This document shows positions 19,946 through 29,868 of a stretch of 64,000 nt of DNA, one piece after another (the stretch's first letter is position 1; every line of letters begins with the position of its first letter). Origin of the DNA: Cladopsammia gracilis (lineage: Eukaryota; Cnidaria; Anthozoa; Scleractinia; Dendrophylliidae). A program made the position numbers and the translations under genes. A model generated the notes under the pieces. It was not told where the DNA came from and made no database searches. It was given only the letters and a program-made list of their open reading frames with translations. The stretch spans positions 124,001 through 188,000 of the forward strand of contig JAJGOT010000597.1 of the NCBI GenBank assembly GCA_022457155.1, given 5' to 3'.

Positions 19946-21196
19946 ATGGCTGTGCAACCAAACCTCCTCCCAACGAACGCAGAGAAGATTCTCGGGGCAA
20001 TGAAAGCAGAGCGCACCGTAAAGCGCATCACATTTGATCGCTCTACAGCCCAGCCGGGCGAGACACTGTACGTTACAGTGCCCAAGCTCAACGAACATGA
20101 AGTTATCGTGCCGGGCTCGCTTACCTTGATCTTTAACATCGATCTTACCGGCGGCCACGCAAACAACTCTCTTGTACAAAATGTCTCCAGAGCACTAGTT
20201 GACAGGCTCGTTGTCAAGTTTGCCGCCACCACTATCCAGGACACCGTCGGGTACGATATTTACAAGATCTTTGAAGACCTCTTCCTCTCTGCCGACAAGC
20301 GCGAAAACATGATTTCAGAGGGCATCCAGAGCGTTGACTTGTGCAAGATCCGCTCTAATTCCGGCGACAAGAAGACCTCGAGCGTGGATGTGGAAAACAA
20401 GCTGGAGACCATTTACAAGAACAAATACCGCATCAATCTGGATCACCAGATTCTAACGGACCACGGCGTCATGTACCCACAGGCCCTCTACAACGATTTG
20501 ACATTCGAGATTACGCTCGCCCAGGCTTCTCAAGTTGTCAAGGGCTCGGATACAAGCAAGCTTGTCTACAAGTTGACAAATATCCAGCTTGAGTACGAGA
20601 CAATCCGAAGTAAGCAGCTGGCTGACGAGGCAACAAGTGTACTCTCTAGCGGAAAGGAGTTTGCCTATGACCATATCATGCGAGAGGAAGTGGTCCCCTT
20701 CTCGAAGGGTTCAGACGCACGGCTGAATCTCAGGGTGAACCCTCAGCGCAGGTCACTGAAAGCCATCCTTCTGCTATTCATAGAGCCATACACGGCTGGA
20801 GCCCGGGACTCAGAAAAATACTTCAATCCAGACATTACCAAGGTGAATGTTACCATCAACGGCTCGCCCAACAGGATTTACAACGAAGGCATCAGCGGGA
20901 CAGACATGTGGAAAGAGGTCAGCCGCCTCTTTAAAAAGAGTGGTTATGGCAGGCCCAACATGAATCTGACCAAATATCTCACGGGAAACAAGTTCGGCCT
21001 TCTTATCGACCTTCGGTCCATGGCTGATACAACCCTTCACGGTAACGGCCAACGCCTTGTCAACACAAAGGACGGCGTACATCTTGAGCTCGAAAGAGCA
21101 CCCTCTGGCTCAGGGAACGTGCACTGCCACATATTCACCATCAGCGACTCGCAGATGAACATCATGGACAGGCAGCTGCAGGCTGTTCAGTATTAA
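19946..21196 (+). CDS. MCP: Major capsid protein, double jelly-roll type
   Basis: A beta-rich 416-aa protein with the features expected of Polinton capsid proteins: an N-terminal strand block with FDRSTAQPGETLYV, a conserved YDIYKIFEDLFLS segment, and a C-terminal RRSLKAILLLFIEPYT strand region. It stands directly before the packaging ATPase, the usual pairing for capsid-forming elements. The frame is intact. It would form the hexamer-like capsomers of an icosahedral particle. Assignment rests on gene order and general similarity, so a related structural protein is the alternative. Confidence 0.7.
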   Translation: MAVQPNLLPTNAEKILGAMKAERTVKRITFDRSTAQPGETLYVTVPKLNEHEVIVPGSLTLIFNIDLTGGHANNSLVQNVSRALVDRLVVKFAATTIQDTVGYDIYKIFEDLFLSADKRENMISEGIQSVDLCKIRSNSGDKKTSSVDVENKLETIYKNKYRINLDHQILTDHGVMYPQALYNDLTFEITLAQASQVVKGSDTSKLVYKLTNIQLEYETIRSKQLADEATSVLSSGKEFAYDHIMREEVVPFSKGSDARLNLRVNPQRRSLKAILLLFIEPYTAGARDSEKYFNPDITKVNVTINGSPNRIYNEGISGTDMWKEVSRLFKKSGYGRPNMNLTKYLTGNKFGLLIDLRSMADTTLHGNGQRLVNTKDGVHLELERAPSGSGNVHCHIFTISDSQMNIMDRQLQAVQY

Positions 21197-21202
21197 ATAT
21201 AG

Positions 21203-21808
21203 ATGGACCCCCAAAAGTTGCCTTTCAATGCTCTAATCATAGGGCCGACTAACTCTGGCAAAACACAATATCTCTTGAATCAGCTACGCGGCCCCTTCAG
21301 GGGCAAGTTTGATTATATCGTTCTCTTGTGCCCAACCTTTGTTCACAACAAGACATACGATGGGTTCATAGACAATGAGCCACGCATTTTCGTGATTGAC
21401 TGCCAGCAACACGAGATTGAAAAATGGTTAATTATAGCCAGTTACCACTTCGACGGGACAAACACTCTCATCGTTCTCGACGACTGCGCCGCTTCGAAGG
21501 ATGTGAAAGGCCGCACGAGTCAACTTGTCAACCTCGGCTTCAGTGCCAGGCACAGCGGCATTTCCGTGTGGGTGTTGTCGCAGCAGTTAACCAGCATTGC
21601 CAAGCCGTTTAGAGAAAACGTGGCAGCGATCGTGCTTTTTTACACACCATCAAGCAAAACAACTAAGGCCATCTTTGACGACTATGCCGGCGAGCTCACA
21701 CATGAAGAGTACAAAGAGCTTATTGCAAGATTGAAGAGGGGTAAGTTCGGGCACATGGTTTTCTCTCTACGCCACCCTTATGGGGTTAATATATACTCTG
21801 AACCATGA
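21203..21808 (+). CDS. ATP: Genome-packaging ATPase (FtsK-HerA/A32 type)
   Basis: Walker A is GPTNSGKT (about residues 14-21). Walker B is LIVLDD (about 88-93), followed by an ARHSGISVWVLSQQ segment matching the sensor region of A32-like enzymes. At 201 aa it has normal length for Polintons and is intact. It would drive DNA into preformed capsids. It starts six bases after the capsid gene stop behind a TAAATATAG motif, and its stop overlaps the next ATG (ATGA arrangement). Confidence 0.88.
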   Translation: MDPQKLPFNALIIGPTNSGKTQYLLNQLRGPFRGKFDYIVLLCPTFVHNKTYDGFIDNEPRIFVIDCQQHEIEKWLIIASYHFDGTNTLIVLDDCAASKDVKGRTSQLVNLGFSARHSGISVWVLSQQLTSIAKPFRENVAAIVLFYTPSSKTTKAIFDDYAGELTHEEYKELIARLKRGKFGHMVFSLRHPYGVNIYSEP

Positions 21809-22044
21809 ATGCCTCCACCAGTCTCCACAAGCTCACAGTCTTTTCACAGCTTCTTGGTGAATTACAAAGCAGGACGGAAGAGATGCAAATCCAGAAAATC
21901 AAAGCCGCTGGCGAGGACGATCTGCGCCTCATGCTTCTTAGCCGATATCCTTTGAAAGTTGTTAAAATGCCAGACACAATGACTTCACTCATACGGGAGA
22001 TTGAAAATATTTTGCCTGACATCAATAGAATAATTGAGAATTAA
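21805..22044 (+). CDS. Small helical protein (79 aa), unrecognised
   Basis: A charged, fully helical protein whose ATG overlaps the stop of the packaging ATPase; a TATATACT motif lies about a dozen bases upstream. No motif is recognised. Its tight coupling to the ATPase suggests a part in packaging or assembly, by context only. Confidence 0.5.
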   Translation: MNASTSLHKLTVFSQLLGELQSRTEEMQIQKIKAAGEDDLRLMLLSRYPLKVVKMPDTMTSLIREIENILPDINRIIEN

Positions 22045-22054
22045 TATATACACG

Positions 22055-22261
22055 ATGGCAACAACCCTTGTAGACAATGATATGCCACCTGAAGTGATTC
22101 TGTTTATACAGGAAGCGTTTACTATGGACGAATCTAAGTCGAAAGAGCATCTAATTGGCTACATTCAGTTTCTGGAGACTATTTGTCGGATGTTTGACGA
22201 AGCATTTACAAAACAAATGTATACACAATGTCTACAACTCCGGGAGACGAGGCCGCAATGA
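22055..22261 (+). CDS. Small acidic helical protein (68 aa), unrecognised
   Basis: The ATG at 22055 follows TATATACACG directly and is preferred over upstream non-ATG starts. The protein is helical and acidic with no visible motif. Its 3' end overlaps the next gene by 34 bases in another frame, and the next gene's own TATACACA motif lies inside this one. Confidence 0.5.
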   Translation: MATTLVDNDMPPEVILFIQEAFTMDESKSKEHLIGYIQFLETICRMFDEAFTKQMYTQCLQLRETRPQ

Positions 22262-22836
22262 ATGAAATCATGCAGATGCTGGAGTCAGACCCTGATAGCT
22301 CCTTGCCATCAGCGATGCCTGAAGTCTTAACGGGTCCAGACACTCAAGCTCAACGTGAGAAACTAGCAGTCCTTGTTTCAACAGGCAAATCAAAAGAGGC
22401 CATCGGGACCCAGCTCACACATGAGCAGGTTAAGCGACTGACAGATAAGGAGGTTGAAAAATTCTACAAAAGATATGAAGCCTATGTCGGTAACAAGACA
22501 ACCGAGTCTCTGATTGACAGCTTCATAATGCTCGTAACCAAAGGCGCCGGCATGGTTGTTGATATTGACGACGTGAAGGCCCTGCAGAAAGAACTCAAAA
22601 ATGACTACATGATTCAACATGAACTGTCATCTCTTGCTGGAGGCCTGGCACTGCGATTTGGGCGATTATTGGCCTTGGCCAATGCTGCTTTGATCACTAC
22701 AAAACACATCGACTTCAAAAAGGAGTCTCCACCCGCTCACCCAAGCAGCAGGGACAGTGAAGGCTACCCCCTGGAGGGCTTTGATGAAGTTGGCGGACCA
22801 CGAAGGAACCATGAAGGAACCATGAAGGAACCATGA
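22228..22836 (+). CDS. Unknown protein (202 aa) with tail running into a minisatellite
   Basis: The start follows ATGTATACACA. Residues 1-50 are acidic and probably flexible. The middle is helical with an Ala/Gly/Leu-rich segment near residues 135-155 that may touch a membrane. The last ~12 codons are derived from an 11-bp tandem repeat, so the C-terminus has probably been altered by repeat expansion. No family is recognised. Confidence 0.5.
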   Translation: MSTTPGDEAAMNEIMQMLESDPDSSLPSAMPEVLTGPDTQAQREKLAVLVSTGKSKEAIGTQLTHEQVKRLTDKEVEKFYKRYEAYVGNKTTESLIDSFIMLVTKGAGMVVDIDDVKALQKELKNDYMIQHELSSLAGGLALRFGRLLALANAALITTKHIDFKKESPPAHPSSRDSEGYPLEGFDEVGGPRRNHEGTMKEP

Positions 22837-22857
22837 AGGAACCATGAAGGAACCACA
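22799..22857 (+). repeat. 11-bp tandem repeat (GAAGGAACCAT), five units
   Basis: There are five consecutive units, the last ending in C, covering the end of the 202-aa gene and its 3' flank. Since 11 is not a multiple of three, changes in copy number shift the reading frame and move the stop codon. Confidence 0.9.
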
Positions 22858-22883
22858 CAGGTTTAAAATAAAATATATACACG

Positions 22884-23285
22884 ATGGCGCAACCGCTCGA
22901 GACGATCCCTGAAGAAAAAGCCGCTCCTACATCCACACACGTAACCTCTGATATCCCAAAGACTGCTCCGGCTAAAAACCCTGGCCGTGTTGCTTCTGGA
23001 AAAGCCTTGGCTGAACGAAAACGTCTGGCAAAAGAGGCAAAAAAACAAGCCAGCCAGGCAGACGAGCCTGCTCCAAACGAGACGCCGACAAAGGCAGAAT
23101 CTAGCAGCAACACTGTTCTCATCCTTGGTGTTGGAGGTTTGATTGTCTCCGCTTTGGGTGTTTTTTACCAGCGCGAGGCCATTATGAATGCCCTTGGGCG
23201 CAATAAGACACCACCACCAGAAGCAGCAGAGGCCCCTCCACCAACACAGAGGCCACCAAGACGAAGAATTCGAGAGATGGAATAA
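22884..23285 (+). CDS. Single-pass membrane protein, Pro-rich (133 aa)
   Basis: An acidic/Pro N-terminus is followed by a basic segment with KRLAKEAKK (about residues 40-60), one hydrophobic helix (about 73-93) and a Pro-rich, Arg-rich tail. The start follows TATATACACG. This layout suits a virion membrane protein or DNA-contacting minor protein. No homolog is recognised. Confidence 0.5.
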   Translation: MAQPLETIPEEKAAPTSTHVTSDIPKTAPAKNPGRVASGKALAERKRLAKEAKKQASQADEPAPNETPTKAESSSNTVLILGVGGLIVSALGVFYQREAIMNALGRNKTPPPEAAEAPPPTQRPPRRRIREME

Positions 23286-23306
23286 AAAAAAACTTATATG
23301 TATACC

Positions 23307-23633
23307 ATGCGGACTCACGACTTTGTAAACTTTATTGGCGGGGCTGCCACCGGTTTTCTTTGGGGTTGCACTACCTACATCTTCCTCAGCACAATTAACA
23401 ATGCATGGAAGAAACGCGATGAAAAGTTAATTGCTGCACACAATGTGAAAGAACGAATAGAACTAAAACTTTCTGAGTATGATGAGATGCGAAGAGAAAG
23501 GGCATTTGCTGAGTATGAAGAGCGAAGACAAAGGGAACTTGCTGCACACGATGAAGAGATAAGACAGCGGGCACTTGAGTTTTACAAAAAACTCTGTGAA
23601 GACGAGAGTGAAGACAAGAAACAAAAAGCATAA
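23307..23633 (+). CDS. Membrane helix plus coiled coil (108 aa)
   Basis: I prefer the ATG at 23307 (after ATGTATACC) over the in-frame one at 23298. An N-terminal hydrophobic segment (about residues 5-28) leads into a long charged coiled coil with repeating ER/EE patterns. It is part of a run of five small genes with the same start-proximal motif. Role unknown; probably structural. Confidence 0.5.
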   Translation: MRTHDFVNFIGGAATGFLWGCTTYIFLSTINNAWKKRDEKLIAAHNVKERIELKLSEYDEMRRERAFAEYEERRQRELAAHDEEIRQRALEFYKKLCEDESEDKKQKA

Positions 23634-23642
23634 ATATACACC

Positions 23643-23864
23643 ATGTCTGACAACAAGCTCGTGAAATATGTTCTCGATGCTGCCACAATTACTGGCCTTG
23701 TCGCCGGTATTGGCTGGATTGGCAAGAAAATCATCAAAGAAAACCTCACAGCTGACCCCAGCGCGAGTCTTATGAATTACATCAAGTTCGTAGCTGCCAC
23801 GACTGGGAGCCTCGCGCTCAAGAATTACCTCGAGGACCAGAAAATCCTCCCTTCCACGGTATAA
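23643..23864 (+). CDS. Small membrane protein (73 aa)
   Basis: A short hydrophobic Gly/Ala/Ile helix near residues 13-33 is followed by an amphipathic part and a second mildly hydrophobic stretch. The start follows AAATATACACC. No family name can be given. The frame is intact and tightly packed between its neighbours (9 and 11 bases). Confidence 0.5.
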   Translation: MSDNKLVKYVLDAATITGLVAGIGWIGKKIIKENLTADPSASLMNYIKFVAATTGSLALKNYLEDQKILPSTV

Positions 23865-23875
23865 TTATATACAAG

Positions 23876-24304
23876 ATGGCCTCAATCGCTCTCATGGTTG
23901 GTGGAGCAATTCTCAACGCAGCCGCTTTCACTGGCGGTAATTATCTTGCAAAATACTTGTCTGGCGACAGTGGGAAAGCCGCTATGGATGAAAAGATCAG
24001 GCACGATAAAGCGTTAGAAGCCTATCAAGCGGCCTACGCCAAATATCAGAAAGACCGCACGAAGCTCCTCGACTGGATTGCAACCAACGATCGGATCAAA
24101 GATCAAGCGAAAAAGAACTTTCAAGACACTGACCAAGCTCTAGTGCTCTACAACCAAACACATCGGGAGCACCAAATAACGCTCCCCAAAGAGCCAGAGT
24201 TCTCTGACTTCTATAAGCCGGGCCCTCAGCAGAAGCAAGGCGAACTCTTGTTTATCGGTACTGGTGCACTCGCCCTTGGCTATGCAGCGTTTCGCTTTCT
24301 GTAA
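23876..24304 (+). CDS. Two-helix membrane protein with coiled-coil middle (142 aa)
   Basis: An N-terminal Ala/Gly hydrophobic helix (about residues 3-28), a charged coiled-coil middle (about 38-95) and a C-terminal hydrophobic helix ending in FRFL. I associate this plan with recurrent uncharacterised Polinton genes in cnidarians. The start follows TATATACAAG. Likely a virion component (inference). Confidence 0.55.
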   Translation: MASIALMVGGAILNAAAFTGGNYLAKYLSGDSGKAAMDEKIRHDKALEAYQAAYAKYQKDRTKLLDWIATNDRIKDQAKKNFQDTDQALVLYNQTHREHQITLPKEPEFSDFYKPGPQQKQGELLFIGTGALALGYAAFRFL

Positions 24305-24363
24305 AAAATCGGCAAGGGGCGGCATAACCAATTGAAGAAACCCCTTCCCTTGGTATATACAAC

Positions 24364-24606
24364 ATGTCTAAGACCTGTGCGAAGGCAAAGTTACCAGACT
24401 TCTCAGAAATGTCTAATCGCTTTATCTATAAAAGCATCGAAGACATTGTTGATTCATTTCATGAATGTATTCAACTTTTTGAAGAAATTGCAAATAGCGA
24501 TTATGCAACTCCATCGGAAAAATATAAAGCTTCAAAAGCTATACGAAAATTTGCTTTTGCCCGTAATCATCTCATTGACATGATGATGCAACTAGAAGAA
24601 CAATAA
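24364..24606 (+). CDS. Small helical protein (80 aa), unrecognised
   Basis: A fully helical, soluble-looking protein. The start follows TATATACAAC. No motif is recognised. It sits between the virion-type genes and the integrase on the same strand. Confidence 0.5.
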   Translation: MSKTCAKAKLPDFSEMSNRFIYKSIEDIVDSFHECIQLFEEIANSDYATPSEKYKASKAIRKFAFARNHLIDMMMQLEEQ

Positions 24607-24625
24607 CTGCTTAAATATATACACA

Positions 24626-25614
24626 ATGGACTCCAAACTCTCTAAAATCTATTACGGACCCAAAGGATACTGGAAAGGTCTTGCCGCTATAAAAAAGCTA
24701 GCTGCAGCAGCCAAGGTCTCAGAAGAGGCGGCAAAGAAATGGCTTGTCAAACAAGCCCTTTGGCAAATATATCTCCCTGCGCCACGCCACATCCCTAGGC
24801 CTAAGTTTGATGTCTTCACACCCAATTCAGTGCATCAAGCAGATCTACTTTTTTTGCCACACGACAAACTGCCTCATGGGCGAAAGGTTTACAAATATGC
24901 TTTGACAGTTGTTGATGTAGCAAGCCGTTACAAAGCAGCAGAGCCCCTGAGTTCGAAAGAGTCTGATGAAGTTTCGAAAGCGCTGGCCCGGATATACAGG
25001 CGCGGGCCTTTGAAATGGCCACAACTGTTACAAGTCGATCCGGGAACAGAGTTTATGGGAGCTGTGACTAAAGAGACTGGAGCCCATAAACAACCATTCG
25101 CCGTGGACGCGTTGATATCCACAGAGATCAAGGGATTGTTGAAAGATTCAACAGAACCCTGGCTGAACGATTGTTTGGTTACCAATATGCAGTTGAAATG
25201 AATCTGCCCTCTGGCCGGTCGACTGCTTGGGTTAAAAGATTGCCAGATGTTATCTCGGCCTTGAACAATGAAGTAACAAGATTGACTGGCAAGAAGCCTT
25301 CACAAGCAATCAAAGAGAAAGCCACCTCAGCCAAGCCAGCGACCCCATATTTGAGACCAGTGGGGGCAAAGGAGCAGAAGCTTCCACCTCGGGTTAATTT
25401 GCGATATCTGTATTACCCAGGTGAGCTAGAAGGTGGTGGCAAGCGCGCGACGGATCCGATCTGGTCTTTGAAGGTCTACAACATTGAAAGAGTTGTCACC
25501 AAGCCAGATGCGCCCGTGGTGTATTACCTCTACGATGGGCCCAAGCGGGGCTTCGTTCGCGAGGAGTTGATGGTTGTGCCGCCAGGCACTCAGTTGCCAC
25601 CAGCTGGATTGTGA
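24626..25614 (+). pseudogene. INT: Retrovirus-type DDE integrase, one frameshift
   Basis: The N-terminal frame (24626-25201) carries a helical DNA-binding part and the first two catalytic residues, in the HQADLLF and VDPGTEF contexts. The third acidic residue (VERFN context) is read only in the frame that continues to 25614. That frame also carries a C-terminal SH3-like/R-rich part with a LRYLYYPGEL strand. The frame change lies near 25085-25095, next to an A run, and fits a 1-nt loss. The integrase inserts the element and makes the short target duplication. Start after TATATACACA. It converges with the polymerase gene, overlapping its end by about 25 bases. Confidence 0.85.
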
Positions 25615-28600
25615 AACTCGATTGGTTCTGTGTGAATGCCGTCAGGCAACACCCAGCGCTTGTCGTAATAAGCGGAAAGACCTAGCTTACGCTGTTCGTA
25701 CGTGTACATGGCGCCCTCGTGCATTCGAAAGCCTCTGTTGACTGCCATGTCTTTGAACCCATCGAGGGCTCGCTCGTATCTTTGCCAGTGGAGCTCGTTC
25801 TGCTTCTTGTTGACGCCCTTGGAGGACATCTTGGCCTGTCCGCTAGCCTCATCTTCTACGTAATAGCACTTGCTGCACAGAGCGATGGCTCGTGTACCTT
25901 CTTTTTCAAGCTTGAACAGGCCAGGCTCTCTGTTGCTCCACTTGTCCCAAGAGAGCCACTTATGTTTCTCCCTTTCAAACTGCTTGGCGAGCTCTGGTCG
26001 AACTGCCTCTTCTAGAGTGTCGTGCGCAAGAGCGAAGTACATGCTGTCCGTGTCCATCTGGATTAGCTCGAAGTCACGCCTGTCGAGATAGTGGTCGAGG
26101 AACTCGTAGTAGAACTGCAGCATGCGCAGCTTGGCGAGTTGGTAGACTACGATACCGACTTGAAAGGGGCGGTTTATCGTTATCTTGGTTTTGCGCAACT
26201 CGAGCTTGTATGCGGCCCCGATGTCTTCGATGTCTTCGAACCAGGCGGAGCGCAGATGCTTGTCGACCTCGTCCTCGTCGCGGGTGTACACCACTTTCGT
26301 CTGGCGCTCGACAGCCTCGATGAACTTACCGTAAGCCGAGTTGCCCAGAAGCTTGAACACTTCTGCGAGCAAGGCTTTCTCTTTGTCAGCGTCGCCTTTC
26401 CTCCGGTTGTCTGCAACCTCCCGGACGAACCAGTCGAAGACCTTGATGGGTGTATAGTCGAGCGTGCGGTAGACCGCGGTTACTTCGAGTCCGTGGTTGT
26501 AGAGCCACTCCAGCACGGGGGCGTAGAGCAACACCCTTTTGGCCTGGAGCACGCCGAGCAGCTTCTTTTGTTCGGGCAACGGAGTTCTGTTGCTTTGTGC
26601 TAGGTACTCCTTCATGTGCTGTGGTACGCCCGCCTCACCAACGCACGTGTTGATGAAGAGCGGAGGGAATTCTTCGTACTGCTCCCACAGATGGCGGGGG
26701 ACTTCGATGTCGACCTCGGCGAACCCGAACCACTGGCCCGTCACAAGCCGGGTGATGAAGGGGGCAGCAGCCTGTTCGGGGTTCTCGTAGTGAAAGACCC
26801 TCTCTTTGCCGCAGGGCATTTTTTGCAGCATGGTGCTGGGGTACAGAGAGTTGGCATCGAAGCCGAGAATGCGCTTCACGGGGCGCGCCAAGTCGTATCG
26901 GTGCGAGCGGATGCGGGTCTCGCCGGCTACGTGCTTGCGGGTGAACACAAGACTGGGGCCACCGACCACCGCGTCCTTCAGCATTGCGTAGGCCTCGGGG
27001 CCTGGGGCATAGAGGGGCGGCCGCTTTTTCTTGGGGACCCCCAAGGTCCCGCGCAGGATGTATTGCATGCTGACCCCGGGCAAGGAGACTGCGTCTTTGA
27101 AAATGTCGACCCCAAGCCCAGTATAGAAGGCTTTCATTTTCTCGAGCGCTTCGAGGAATGGGGCAACATCGAGGTTGTTGTAATATTGCAGCCAGTCACC
27201 GAAGGTCTTCATCCCGCGCTCTTTGAAGACCTGTTTGCATTGCTTGTACTCGTCTGGAGTGAGTGTGAAGCAGTTTCGGAGTTGAGAGTACCAACACCAG
27301 TAAGGCGGGAGGCCCTTGTAGTCGAGTTTGTCGGCGCTGTCGAACCACTCATACGGGAGCCACGATTTGGTCTGGTTCGCGCCGTATGTCTTCACCCATT
27401 TGTCGTACGTGATGCCTGGGGCGAGATAGTTGATTATGTCAAGGAACTTGAAGGAGGGCGTGTTGATGAACATGATTTGTCTTTGTTTCTCGCCAGCGAA
27501 GACCCCCGCTCTCTTGCCCGAGGTGTTCGACGAAGTGGCGGCGGATAAGGTGCAGGTCGTAGCGGCCAGAGTTGAAGCCGACTACGGGGACCTGCTCGCA
27601 CCATTGTTTGATGAGCCCCTTTTGGGCCTCTGTTAGCCCCTCAAGATCTGGAGGCATATAGCGCCTGGCTATGTCCTCTCGGATTGCGTTGCCGCGGCGC
27701 ACCAGAGATTGATAAAACAGCCGGATGAGCTCTTTGGGGTCTTTGGAGCAGATGTACTCAGGCTCGGGCTCTAGGGTGTCCGCGATGGCGACTGAGATAG
27801 GCACGTGCTCGCTTTCGTAAGAGAGATCCCTGGTCGGCTGACTTGCCTTGGTCTTGTCTTGATAGGCTTCGAAGTCGTAGACTATGGCATGTGGATACGT
27901 TTCGTTTCGTTTAGGTGGGGCTCGAGCGTGCCACCAAGGGGCGGGGTGCTCGTGCTCCCACCGCTCAACTAGATTATAGCCGGGCATCGTGCGGATCTCG
28001 TGACTGAATTTCATTGTTTTGGCGAAGGCTTGCTCCCGGGTGATTGGGTTTCCTTGCCTGTCAGTTTTGATTGCTTCGTCCCTTTGTTCGGGCGCGGGGA
28101 AACAATGGCGGCAGCCGTGCCAGTGACAGCCGTGGAACTGGAACACGGTCTTGCTCTCTGGGTGGTAGCCGTCAACCTTGTAGCCCACGATTGTGCGCTC
28201 GCCGCCGTGGCCGCATCTGTGGTGGTGGATGTGGATGCCCCGTTGCTTGGCCTCATATTCGAGCCAACAGAGCGCGCGGATACCAAAATTGGCTTCTGGA
28301 TAAAAGGCCTTCTCGAAAGCCGACTCCGGAGCAAGAATCTGGTTTCCGGGGCAGGAAATCTTGGTTTCGCCGCGAGTGCATGTCTTGGCGTGGCGGGCTA
28401 GATTATCGACCCGTGCGAACCTAGCCCCACACTCACCACAAGCGTAGTTGTTTGTGACTTTATTGATGTCGGTGATCAGAAAGGCGTGTGAGTCATAGAT
28501 GCCGAGTGTCATCACTGGTGAGTTGGGGGTAACTTTGTCATAATGTGAGGGTGTGTAGCTAAGAACGAAGTTGTCGTCATCTGTAACAGTGTAAACCGCA

Positions 28601-29412
28601 ATGCCCTGTTTAAAGTGTCGTTCAAGCAAAGGAAACTTTTTAAAGGGCACAAGATTGCCAGCCGTCCGAGCCTGCTGCTGAGCGTCGAAGAAGCTTTGCG
28701 CTAACGCTCGAGCTCTTTGAGTACACCGACTCCAACGGCCGCCTTGATGAACTGCCAAGCACCGAAAGATGCAAAGATCGTCGTTGAAGGTGTCAAGGGC
28801 TCTAACGTGGTGCTTGTTGCGAAGCCAGTCAGGCAGCCTACCAAGACCGAGCAACAGAGGTTGTCTGTCTAAGATCACTTTGAGTTCAACGGAAACGGCG
28901 GCTTCGAAGCTCCATTTAGTGTTAGGGCGTTCGATGTGTTCACCTTGAAGGCGAAGCTCTTCTCGTTGTTGCAGCCATCGTTTCGTCTCTGAGAGCTTAG
29001 TAAACCAGGGGCTGTTAAAGTTTGAGTACCAAACGATAGTCTCGCCATTTTCGATGTTTCGTAATCTGTACCCATAAGAGATGTCAGCTTTATGCCTTCT
29101 ACGAACCTCTTGTTTGATGCGGTTCATCATTTGGGGAACAAGGGGTTTTGTGAGACCCTGAGTGAAGCTCCATTTAGCTGTTCGCTGCACTCGACCGGGC
29201 CGGCCTTGTTGGCCCCGTTCACCAGGCGCATAGAGTTCAACAATCCGAGTAGGGAGTTGAAAGTCCCTCAGACGTTGTCGGTCTAACGGATCAAACCCTG
29301 CAAGAGCCTCGTTGTGAGGAGCCTTTACAAAGGGTTTTCTTTCTTGCATGTTAAGCCAGTCATTCAACTCCCGCCGACTGATGTCTTTAAACACGTTCAG
29401 TGCCCACACCAT
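25590..29412 (-). pseudogene. PolB: Protein-primed DNA polymerase B, one frameshift
   Basis: Two abutting frames (29412-27439 and 27473-25590) form one gene of roughly 1,270 codons. The first frame carries a C2H2-like finger (CGECGARF...HAKTC), a GCHWHGC segment and the exonuclease motifs YDFEAYQ and GFNSGRYDLHL. The second carries polymerase motif A (DANSLYPS), motif B (LLGNSAYG) and motif C (DTDS). The frame changes near 27515-27525 within a G run. The family replicates linear genomes by protein priming from the TIR tips. The start codon lies directly after CTATATAT. Otherwise the gene looks complete. Confidence 0.9.
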
Positions 29413-29500
29413 ATATATAGAGGTTATAAACGTAGACCAGCAAGGTCAGTTTATGCAAGGGGGGCTACTCTGTTCAATTGGTAAAGCCCGAGCCTTTAGT

Positions 29501-29868
29501 GTGCTTTCTGGTGGTTAAAACCGGTTATGGAGGGTTGCACCAAATAAAGGGGCTGGGTGGTTGAAACCGCTTTCGGGCAGTTAAAACTGGTTATTAGTGG
29601 TTTAAGCTGGTTCTAGGGTTTAAATAAGCCTCGTGGAGTAAAACAAAAGACCCCAGTAGTATAAGGTGAGGGGGCAGATGACTCACTTAACAAAATAAGG
29701 CTCCATCGGTAGTGGTGAATGCCTATTTCCCCAATTAGTGATATAACCTGCAGGCCGACTGAAAGAAGGCCTGTAGGTGATATCACTAATTGGGGAAATA
29801 GGCATTCACCACTATCGATGGAGCCTTATTTTGTTAAGTGGTCATCTGCCCCCTCACCTTATACTACT
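29501..29868 (-). repeat. Right TIR of inner element
   Basis: This is the inverted copy of 12430-12796, identical over its terminal 344 bases. The terminal 214 bases (29655-29868) are the same palindrome as at the left end. Between the polymerase start and this TIR (29413-29500) nothing else is seen. Confidence 0.93.

Larger units (their letters stand above)
12430..29868. mobile_element. Inner Polinton/Maverick-type element, nested in the outer TIR
   Basis: This 17.4-kb element has TIRs of about 367 bp (12430-12796 and 29501-29868). The first 344 bases are identical between the ends, which points to a recent insertion or to end homogenisation. It encodes polymerase B, integrase, packaging ATPase, double-jelly-roll capsid protein, penton-like protein, YqaJ-type nuclease and a VLTF3-like factor. 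Its base composition is much richer in GC than that of the outer element, so the two come from different lineages. It carries 4-5 visible reading-frame lesions in three genes. Confidence 0.93.

Noticed and set aside
26616..27548. 310-codon plus-strand frame
   Set aside because: It lies wholly antisense to polymerase motifs A to C and has no domain; a shadow frame of GC-rich coding DNA.
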